Assembly (NCBI GenBank): GCA_003505715.1
Contig: DNXU01000369.1
Coordinates: 1-5,304 of the forward strand
Length of the DNA: 5,304 nt
Direction: 5' to 3'
Origin: Cyanobacteria bacterium UBA8803
GTDB lineage: Bacteria > Cyanobacteriota > Cyanobacteriia > Cyanobacteriales > Coleofasciculaceae
The notes under the pieces are model-generated. The model was not told where the DNA came from. It saw only the letters and a list, made by a program, of their open reading frames with translations, and ran no database searches. This document shows positions 1-5,304 of the stretch, piece by piece (the first letter of the stretch is position 1; every line of letters begins with the position of its first letter). Made by a program: the position numbers and the translations under genes.

Positions 1-752
1 AACATTTAGAAGAATTAATGGCGGGGTACGTCCTTGACAACCTCAGTCCTGAAGAAGCTGAGGAATTTGAACGACTTCTGGCACAAAATCCTCAACTTGT
101 TACAGAGGTAAATCGTTTGCAGGAAGTACTGGAAGTGTTGCCCTATGCTTTGCCTGAAGTAGAACCTCCACCTCACCTCCGTGAAGCCATTCTTAATGCT
201 GCTGCCGATCTCAACCGCCAAGCACGACGAAAATGGTCTCGTTTACCGTGGGGCCAAATCATGGGCAGTGCAGCTGCCCTATTCGCATTGGCTTTAGGAT
301 TAGATAATTACCGTCTACGGCAAGCCCTTAAAATTGCAGGGTTAGATAATTACCGCCTGCAACAAGAGATCCAGAGTATACAGCTCCAGAAGAGTGCGAT
401 CAATGTACTGCAACAGCCGAATACCCGCCTTTTCTCTCTCACAGGAACTGATAAAGCTCATAATGCTTCAGGAAGCATCATACTCAATCTCGATCAACGA
501 AAAGGTGCGATCGCCTTTCAAAACCTCCCCGCTCCACCTGCCGAGCGCATTTATCGGCTTTGGGCAATTGTTGATAATCAAAAGATACTTTGCGCAGATT
601 TTAGCACAAGTCAGCAGGGGAAAGTTTTAGAAGAATTTGCCATTCTGGCTGATGCTTGTGGTTCTCCCAAATCAACCTTAGCTGTTACTTTAGAACCCTC
701 TCCATCACCTCCACAACCCGTTGGCCCACTTGTCATGCTGGAAAAAAGCTAG
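1..752 (+). CDS. Anti-sigma factor, RskA-type membrane protein (5' end outside window)
   Basis: This is probably a membrane-bound anti-sigma factor that holds an alternative sigma factor until a signal at the membrane releases it. The first ATG is at 18, but the frame is open to the edge and reads HLEEL before MAGYVLDNLSPEEAEEF. In cyanobacterial homologues that stretch is internal, so the true start lies upstream. Counting from the Met at 18, residues 1-75 form an acidic helical cytoplasmic part, with no visible HxxxCxxC zinc motif. Residues 81-97 form a single membrane helix, and 95-130 a coiled-coil-like stretch with an internal 14-residue duplication. Residues 137-243 match the RskA C-terminal domain, with the signatures YRLWAI, ADACG, LAVTLEPS and a proline-rich PVGPLVML end. 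The partner sigma factor gene is expected just upstream but is not visible. The family call is from recognised motifs; the partner is inference. Confidence 0.85.
   Translation, partial: HLEELMAGYVLDNLSPEEAEEFERLLAQNPQLVTEVNRLQEVLEVLPYALPEVEPPPHLREAILNAAADLNRQARRKWSRLPWGQIMGSAAALFALALGLDNYRLRQALKIAGLDNYRLQQEIQSIQLQKSAINVLQQPNTRLFSLTGTDKAHNASGSIILNLDQRKGAIAFQNLPAPPAERIYRLWAIVDNQKILCADFSTSQQGKVLEEFAILADACGSPKSTLAVTLEPSPSPPQPVGPLVMLEKS
297..380 (+). repeat. In-frame 42-base tandem duplication within the anti-sigma gene
   Basis: Two adjacent 42-base units (297-338 and 339-380) share 22 of their first 27 bases, including 14 identical bases in a row (300-313 and 342-355). They encode GLDNYRLRQ and GLDNYRLQQ exactly 14 residues apart, just after the membrane helix. 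Fourteen residues is two heptads, so a coiled coil would be lengthened without losing register. The second halves of the units have diverged. Confidence 0.75.
507..514. repeat. HIP1 palindrome
   Basis: A perfect GCGATCGC octamer, the highly iterated palindrome of cyanobacterial genomes. It lies inside the RskA-like domain, where it is read as Ala-Ile-Ala. Confidence 0.9.
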
Positions 753-754
753 CG

Positions 755-782
755 TGGTGAAGGCAGTTCCCTACTTTCACCA
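755..782 (+). terminator. Possible weak terminator hairpin after the anti-sigma gene
   Basis: TGGTGAA (755-761) pairs perfectly with TTCACCA (776-782). A G-T pair and a G-C pair inside extend the stem to nine pairs around a 10-base loop. It begins three bases after the stop codon. No T-run follows, so it may protect the 3' end of the message or be an inefficient terminator. Confidence 0.35.
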
Positions 783-933
783 AAAGACTTATTCAGCCAG
801 CCCTAGATATAACTATTAACAATTACAAGTTAAATTCGTTACAGCCTTCAGTAAAACATCCTACTACTAAAGGCTGATGACTTTATTCCTCTGAATTTAT
901 TTAATAATTCAGGATTCACACCAATTGACAAGT

Positions 934-986
934 AAGTCTCTATCTGTAGTTGCAAGTATTATTACTGCACCTACAGGTAGAGGTTT
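934..986 (+). other. Long imperfect stem-loop in the intergenic region
   Basis: Positions 934-954 can pair with 966-986 across an 11-base loop. Twenty of the 21 positions pair, three of them as G-T, with one mismatch (950 against 970). The best part is CTATCTGTAG with CTACAGGTAG. A short TTTT (984-987) partly overlaps the end of the right arm. It lies 48 bases before the start codon of the 1035 gene, so it could be a leader structure for that gene, a late terminator for the anti-sigma transcript, or a small RNA element. The pairing is seen directly; the role is unknown. Confidence 0.5.
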
Positions 987-1020
987 TGTGCGCTTCTTAT
1001 ATCTGGAATTGCTTCTACTC

Positions 1021-1025
1021 AGGAG
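1021..1025 (+). promoter_or_regulatory. Ribosome binding site of the 1035 gene
   Basis: AGGAG nine bases before the ATG at 1035 is a good Shine-Dalgarno match and supports that start. Confidence 0.6.
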
Positions 1026-1034
1026 TTTTGCTAA

Positions 1035-1652
1035 ATGGCTACCTCTCCAATATTCAAACAATTCTGTCTGACGCCTGCTATCATCTTTAGCTCATTTTTT
1101 TGCGCTTTAGGTTTACCTTTCTTGATTTTTGCTGCTAAACCGATACAAATCAACCTGCAAGAAGAACCTGTTTTTCAGGGTGAATTAAAAGACTTTACAG
1201 TAGCCTATTTTTGCTTCTCTACGTTGCTCAGTTTAGCGGCTTGTTGTGGTTATATCACCGTGATAGGCTGGAAGCTGTCGGCCAGCAAATCAGCGATCGC
1301 GGCAAAACAGTTGTCTGATTTACAGCTAAAATTAAAAACCAAACAAGCTGAGTTAGAAGAATGGGAACTCTTACAATTCAAGAACCAAACCACTGGACTT
1401 AATCTTTTCCTAGAAGCAGACGGCAAGGACGAGGTGCCGATACCCTCCCCCAAGGAGGAGAAAAATGTAGACCAAGGGGAAGAATCAATCATTGTCATAG
1501 AAAAAGAGATGCCAATCTGTCAGCCCTTGTTGATCGATTCCTCATCCTCCATTTCCTATGTCCCATCCCGACCACCCGCAGTCGCTTCTTTGCCTGCTGC
1601 CCAAATGTTCTTAGCCTTTAAGCAGAAGAGTGCTACCAAGCAGTCCTTCTAA
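1035..1652 (+). CDS. Two-helix membrane protein with coiled coil, function unknown
   Basis: A 205-residue protein with no assignable function. Residues 13-34 form a hydrophobic helix (IIFSSFFCALGLPFLIF). A short loop follows, with the pattern EEPVFQGELKDF at 43-54. A second helix spans 55-79 and contains two adjacent cysteines (70-71). Residues 82-114 are a charged amphipathic helix rich in Lys, Gln, Glu and Leu, likely a coiled coil. The remaining 90 residues are polar, acidic then Ser/Pro-rich, and look disordered. The loop plus second helix resembles a conserved cyanobacterial family of hypothetical proteins known to me only by its pattern. Both ends would be cytoplasmic if the two helices form a hairpin. 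The gene has a good ribosome site, contains one HIP1 site, and stands alone between the anti-sigma gene and convergent petH. The last part (from about residue 167) is encoded by C/T-rich DNA and may be poorly conserved. Confidence 0.85.
   Translation: MATSPIFKQFCLTPAIIFSSFFCALGLPFLIFAAKPIQINLQEEPVFQGELKDFTVAYFCFSTLLSLAACCGYITVIGWKLSASKSAIAAKQLSDLQLKLKTKQAELEEWELLQFKNQTTGLNLFLEADGKDEVPIPSPKEEKNVDQGEESIIVIEKEMPICQPLLIDSSSSISYVPSRPPAVASLPAAQMFLAFKQKSATKQSF
1293..1300. repeat. HIP1 palindrome
   Basis: A perfect GCGATCGC octamer within the 1035 gene, read as Ala-Ile-Ala just after the second membrane helix. Confidence 0.9.
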
Positions 1653-1744
1653 CTCACAATCGGGGAAGAGGGCATGGGGAAGAAGAGCTGGAGGAGCCAA
1701 TTACCTATTCCCTATTTTTAACCTAGATGATCCCACCAACGAAA

Positions 1745-1781
1745 AGCGATCGCCTAGGTTTATTGTGCTGAGGCGATCGCT
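1745..1781. terminator. Bidirectional terminator with a HIP1 site in each arm
   Basis: AGCGATCGCCT (1745-1755) and AGGCGATCGCT (1771-1781) are exact reverse complements: an 11-base-pair stem with a 15-base loop. Each arm contains a complete GCGATCGC (1746-1753, 1773-1780). The hairpin lies 92 bases after the stop of the 1035 gene and 89 bases after the stop of petH, which converge on it. On the minus strand the stem runs into TTTT, a typical intrinsic terminator tail. On the plus strand it is followed by ATTT, a weaker tail. It probably ends both transcripts. Confidence 0.65.
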
Positions 1782-1870
1782 ATTTCCTAGTCTGAATGTT
1801 AGATGGCAGAGATGTTCCAGTGCAACGCCTCTACAGCGAAATCATTCAGGCGAATTATAGCCATAGACTA

Positions 1871-3116
<1,246 letters not shown>

Positions 3117-3179
3117 ATGTTACTCAGACTTGTCCTTGGCACCACAAGCCCACTCCACTGTTGGCTTCGACAGAAGCTC

Positions 3180-3207
3180 AGCAGATCCGAAGAACGTACC
3201 ATCTGCT
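3180..3207 (-). promoter_or_regulatory. Hairpin upstream of petH, possible leader structure
   Basis: AGCAGAT (3180-3186) and ATCTGCT (3201-3207) form a seven-pair stem with a 14-base loop, about 100 bases upstream of the petH start. If the petH transcript begins further out, this would lie in its 5' untranslated region. In Synechocystis a long structured leader decides which FNR isoform is made, so the location is suggestive but unproven. Confidence 0.3.
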
Positions 3208-3354
3208 TAACATTGTAAAGCTAAGCACAGTCGGTGTATAACAACTCTTAAGGGAAAGGGAAAGACAACTTAAGCTGGTAGGAGGTTACCGAGTCTTTGA
3301 TTTAAAAACTGTCACAGGTGAATCAATTCGATCATAAACATCCCGCTGGCTATC

Positions 3355-3383
3355 CCATCCCAGCTTGACTCAGGGTTGGGTGG
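3355..3383. other. Stem-loop in the petH-prk intergenic region
   Basis: CCA-T-CCCAGCTT (3355-3366) pairs with GGGTTGGGTGG (3373-3383) around the loop GACTCA. There are eleven pairs, three of them G-T on the plus strand, and one bulged T. It is followed directly by a second possible stem (3382-3390 with 3412-3419). No T-run follows on either strand, so termination is unlikely. Confidence 0.35.
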
Positions 3384-3639
3384 AAAGCGGGGCGGGGTCT
3401 CTATTTACTTGCCGCTTCCCCATGGACGCCTATTGGGTTTTTGGGCGATCGGGCAGACAACCTACAACTATTAAAGTTGGGGGAGTTGGAATTTGATGTA
3501 CCCAATATGCAAAAATCACCGTAGCATAAGTACTGAGCGGTAGATGCTGTTTCGGATATTAAGTCTTGTAGCGGCAATCTCATTTTGGTAAAATCCACTC
3601 TAAGCAGCTGGTACTAAATACTTACCCCCTGTTTGGCTA

Positions 3640-3663
3640 GAGTCTTCCCTATGGGGAAAACTC
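3640..3663 (+). other. Stem-loop about 125 bases upstream of prk
   Basis: GAGTCTTCCC (3640-3649) pairs with GGGAAAACTC (3654-3663) around the tetraloop TATG, with one C-A mismatch and nine good pairs. It is followed by AAACC, not T-rich sequence, so it is not a plus-strand terminator. It would lie in the prk leader if transcription starts upstream of 3640. Confidence 0.4.
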
Positions 3664-3754
3664 AAACCTGTCATGCCTTCGTGATAGGCGATCGAGCCAA
3701 AACAGAAACGGACAGGTTAACCCTGGGCTTAGGATTTGGGTTGCTAAAGTTCTT

Positions 3755-3760
3755 TATAAA
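3755..3760 (+). promoter_or_regulatory. Possible -10 element of prk
   Basis: TATAAA 32 bases before the prk ATG is a reasonable -10 match and would give a short leader of about 20 bases. No good -35 hexamer is found at the usual distance, so a regulator-dependent promoter or a different start site further upstream is equally possible. Confidence 0.3.
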
Positions 3761-3776
3761 AATAGGTTTTGCGTTA

Positions 3777-3782
3777 GAGGGA
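3777..3782 (+). promoter_or_regulatory. prk: Ribosome binding site of prk
   Basis: GAGGGA ends four bases before the prk ATG at 3787, with its GAGG core six bases from it. This supports the start, which also matches the usual family N-terminus. Confidence 0.6.
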
Positions 3783-3786
3783 AGAT

Positions 3787-4791
3787 ATGACGACTCAGCT
3801 AGATCGCGTGGTGTTAATTGCTGTTGCCGGAGACTCGGGATGTGGTAAGTCAACGTTTCTAAAACGATTGACAGACCTGTTTGGCGAAGAGTTTATGACG
3901 GTCATCTGCTTAGATGACTATCACAGTCTCGATCGCAAGCAGCGTAAAGAGCAAGGTGTAACCGCACTCAATCCCAAGGCAAATAACTTTGACCTGATGT
4001 ACGAGCAGATCAAAGCGCTCAAAAATGGTCAGACCATCAACAAGCCAATCTACAATCATGAAACCGGCGAAATTGACCCACCAGAAAGAGTTGAGCCGAA
4101 TAAAGTTATCGTGATTGAGGGCCTTCATCCCCTGTATGATGAGCGAGTGCGATCGCTGGTGGACTTCGGTGTTTACCTTGACATCAGCGATGAGGTCAAA
4201 ATCAACTGGAAGATCCAGCGGGATATGGCAGAGCGGGGTCATACTTACGAGGATGTCCTGGCTTCCATTAATGCTAGACGCCCAGATTTCAGCGCCTACA
4301 TCGAACCCCAGAAGGAATTTGCTGATGTGGTAATTCAGATCTTACCCACGCAACTTCTCAAGGACGATAAGGAAAGCAAGCTCCTGCGGGTACGCTTGGT
4401 TCAGAAAGAAGGTGTGGAAGGCTTTGAACCAGTTTATCTATTTGATGAAGGGTCAACTATTGACTGGAGACCTTGTGGCCGCAAGCTAACCTGTGCTTAC
4501 CCCGGCATCAAACTGTTCTATGGCCCAGACACCTACTACGGTCACGACGTATCCGTCCTGGAAGTTGATGGTCAGTTTGACAATCTAGAGGAGATGATTT
4601 ATATCGAAAGTCATCTCAGCAACACCTCCACGAAGTACTACGGAGAAATGACCGAGTTATTGCTCAAGCATCGGGACTATCCAGGCTCTAACAATGGCTC
4701 TGGTTTGTTCCAGGTTCTCGTCGGTCTCAAAATGCGAGCGGCTTACGAACGCTTGACCTCTAGCCAAACCCAACTGGCAGCTAAGGTGTAA
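3787..4791 (+). CDS. prk: Phosphoribulokinase
   Basis: This enzyme phosphorylates ribulose 5-phosphate with ATP to give ribulose 1,5-bisphosphate, the Rubisco substrate in the Calvin cycle. The 334-residue length is usual for the cyanobacterial/plant class. The P-loop is GDSGCGKST (15-23). The LDDYH segment (42-46) holds the acidic catalytic residue, and VIVIEGLHPLYD (107-118) is the Walker B region. The two regulatory cysteines are present, Cys19 inside the P-loop and Cys41. Their oxidation to a disulfide shuts the enzyme off and thioredoxin reopens it. A second pair, Cys230 and Cys236 (RPCGRKLTC), matches the C-terminal pair linked in chloroplast and cyanobacterial enzymes that assemble with CP12 and GAPDH. 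It is cytoplasmic. The gene is divergent from petH and is followed by a strong terminator, so it is probably transcribed alone. It contains one HIP1 site, and its frame is intact. Confidence 0.98.
   Translation: MTTQLDRVVLIAVAGDSGCGKSTFLKRLTDLFGEEFMTVICLDDYHSLDRKQRKEQGVTALNPKANNFDLMYEQIKALKNGQTINKPIYNHETGEIDPPERVEPNKVIVIEGLHPLYDERVRSLVDFGVYLDISDEVKINWKIQRDMAERGHTYEDVLASINARRPDFSAYIEPQKEFADVVIQILPTQLLKDDKESKLLRVRLVQKEGVEGFEPVYLFDEGSTIDWRPCGRKLTCAYPGIKLFYGPDTYYGHDVSVLEVDGQFDNLEEMIYIESHLSNTSTKYYGEMTELLLKHRDYPGSNNGSGLFQVLVGLKMRAAYERLTSSQTQLAAKV
4149..4156. repeat. HIP1 palindrome
   Basis: A perfect GCGATCGC octamer within prk, read across the codons for Val-Arg-Ser-Leu. Confidence 0.9.
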
Positions 4792-4808
4792 TTAAACCTA
4801 TTACTTGT

Positions 4809-4822
4809 CACTCTTCGGAGTG
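4809..4822 (+). other. Small UUCG-capped hairpin after prk
   Basis: CACTC (4809-4813) pairs with GAGTG (4818-4822) around TTCG. This gives the C(UUCG)G tetraloop, which is unusually stable in RNA. It lies 17 bases after the prk stop and just before the main terminator, and may stabilise the mRNA 3' end. Confidence 0.5.
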
Positions 4823-4829
4823 GAGTAGC

Positions 4830-4864
4830 ACGCGAGATGCCGCTAATGGCTCTCGCGTTTAATA
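4830..4864 (+). terminator. Intrinsic terminator of prk
   Basis: ACGCGAGA (4830-4837) pairs exactly with TCTCGCGT (4851-4858). After one bulged T the stem continues with GCC/GGC and closes on a six-base loop. The GC-rich stem is followed by TTTAATAT. It begins 38 bases after the prk stop codon, as expected for a Rho-independent terminator. Confidence 0.7.
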
Positions 4865-4870
4865 TATGGG

Positions 4871-4888
4871 GAGGGGTCTCTTCCCCTC
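4871..4888 (+). other. GC-rich hairpin ahead of the 4916 gene
   Basis: GAGGGG (4871-4876) pairs with CCCCTC (4883-4888) around a six-base loop. A G-T and a G-C pair outside can extend it. No T-run follows. It lies 27 bases before the next start codon and may be a backup prk terminator or a leader structure. Confidence 0.35.
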
Positions 4889-4915
4889 TCAAACCTGTCG
4901 GCAGCTAAAAATTTT

Positions 4916-5299
4916 ATGAGAGTTCTGATTACCAGCTTTGTGGTTCTGTTTGGCTTAGCGCAATTTTACCAGTGGCTCGAACATTCCACTTTACCGTTGC
5001 CGATGTTAATTTTAGGTGGAGCCTTATTAGCGATCGCTTCCAACTACGGCAAATCCCCCGGCTGGCTTTTCTCCCAACAGGAAACCGAAGTTAAGGGCAA
5101 TCGAATACAGACCCCAAGCATTGATAGCATTACTCCTACAACCAACTGGGCAAATCTCCATCCAGCTCCACCAACCTCAGTATCTCCACCCCCTCGCTCC
5201 ATCTCTTTCACGATTCATCGTGGGAATCAACCACAGGGAATGGGGAATGGGGAATGGGGAATAGGGAATAGGGAATGGAGAATAGGGAATGGAGAATAG
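4916..5299 (+). CDS. Small membrane protein of unknown function, tail encoded by repeats
   Basis: A 127-residue protein with two hydrophobic segments, 3-20 and 27-43, joined by a short polar turn (YQWLEHSTLP). The LPMLILGGALLAIASNYGK stretch resembles small hypothetical membrane proteins seen in other cyanobacteria; no function can be given. Residues 44-105 are polar and rich in Pro, Ser and Thr, probably disordered. Residues 108-127 come from the heptanucleotide array and form a seven-residue peptide period (GMGNGEW, GIGNREW, RIGNGE). The TAG stop at 5297-5299 lies inside a repeat unit. No clear Shine-Dalgarno precedes the ATG, so the exact start is less certain, although the first membrane helix begins right there. 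One HIP1 site is read as Ala-Ile-Ala. The hydrophobic part is likely real; the tail is probably an accident of repeat growth. Confidence 0.75.
   Translation: MRVLITSFVVLFGLAQFYQWLEHSTLPLPMLILGGALLAIASNYGKSPGWLFSQQETEVKGNRIQTPSIDSITPTTNWANLHPAPPTSVSPPPRSISFTIHRGNQPQGMGNGEWGIGNREWRIGNGE
5030..5037. repeat. HIP1 palindrome
   Basis: A perfect GCGATCGC octamer at the end of the second membrane helix of the 4916 gene. Confidence 0.9.
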
Positions 5300-5304
5300 G
5301 GAAT
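5236..5304. repeat. Heptanucleotide tandem array (STRR-like), runs off the window
   Basis: Nine complete seven-base units and six bases of a tenth follow each other without gaps from 5236 to the window edge. Four are GGGAATG, in the first three and sixth places of the run and again eighth as a fifth copy; two are GGGAATA and two are GAGAATA. Bases 5222-5228 (GGGAATC) stand exactly two units before the array in the same register and may be a decayed copy. The pattern matches the short tandemly repeated repetitive sequences described in filamentous cyanobacteria. The right end of the array is not visible. Confidence 0.9.

Noticed and set aside
1630..1860. Plus-strand 76-codon open frame after the 1035 gene
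   Set aside because: It overlaps the end of the 1035 gene, runs straight through the terminator hairpin, and has a composition (many Arg, Ser, Pro) typical of non-coding HIP1-containing DNA.
1787..1870. Wide-spaced inverted repeats between the HIP1 hairpin and petH (CTGAATG at 1792 with CATTCAG at 1843; TAGTCT at 1788 with AGACTA at 1865)
   Set aside because: The stems are 6-7 bases with loops above 40 bases, within chance expectation.
3212..3219. RpaB HLR1-like half-site TTTACAAT on the minus strand
   Set aside because: Only one half-site matches; the neighbouring GTTAAG is wrong in sequence and spacing for the second half.
3401..3598. Minus-strand 65-codon open frame between petH and prk
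   Set aside because: It starts with GTG, has no Shine-Dalgarno before that or before the internal ATG at 3583, and the product has no recognisable domain, helix or signal. It overlaps a hairpin (3382-3419) and a HIP1-like site. It is probably non-coding, though a decayed gene cannot be excluded.
3200..3626. NtcA-like sites in the petH-prk region
   Set aside because: GTA and TAC pairs occur with spacers of 6 (3278-3289), 7 (3521-3533) and 9 (3611-3625) bases, but none with the required 8. They are kept only as unexplained dyads.
3661..4899. 12-base direct repeat CTCAAACCTGTC at 3661-3672 and 4888-4899, upstream of prk and of the 4916 gene
   Set aside because: About one such 12-base match is expected by chance in a window this size, and the flanks do not extend it.

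Overview
The window is chromosomal DNA from a cyanobacterium. Three things show this. The ferredoxin-NADP reductase carries the N-terminal CpcD-like domain found in phycobilisome-containing cyanobacteria. The phosphoribulokinase is of the plant/cyanobacterial redox-regulated class. The 8-base palindrome GCGATCGC (HIP1) occurs six times, against about 0.1 expected by chance. A heptanucleotide tandem array at the right edge resembles the STRR repeats known from filamentous cyanobacteria, so a filamentous lineage is plausible, but the genus cannot be fixed from this sequence.

Layout. Positions 1-752 (+) hold most of a membrane-anchored anti-sigma factor of the RskA type; its true start lies left of the window. 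After a 282-base gap with two hairpins comes a conserved-looking two-helix membrane protein of unknown function (1035-1652, +). A HIP1-built hairpin at 1745-1781 sits midway between that gene and petH (1871-3082, -), which points toward it, and probably ends both transcripts. A gene-free divergent region of about 700 bases (3083-3786) separates petH from prk (3787-4791, +). prk is followed by a strong terminator at 4830-4864. A second small membrane protein (4916-5299, +) ends inside the heptamer array, so its last 20 residues are encoded by the repeat.

How the genes work together. PetH moves electrons from photosystem I-reduced ferredoxin to NADP+, and phosphoribulokinase regenerates the Rubisco substrate in the Calvin cycle, which consumes that NADPH and ATP. 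Their head-to-head arrangement around one long control region suggests shared or coordinated regulation by light, carbon or nitrogen. The anti-sigma factor probably belongs with a sigma factor gene just upstream of the window. The two small membrane proteins have no assigned role.

No tRNA, rRNA, CRISPR array, transposase or phage gene was seen. The window looks like ordinary core genome, with no clear sign of an undescribed system. The points most worth following are non-coding: the HIP1 terminator, the long stem-loop at 934-986, the structured petH-prk intergenic region and the repeat-encoded protein tail.
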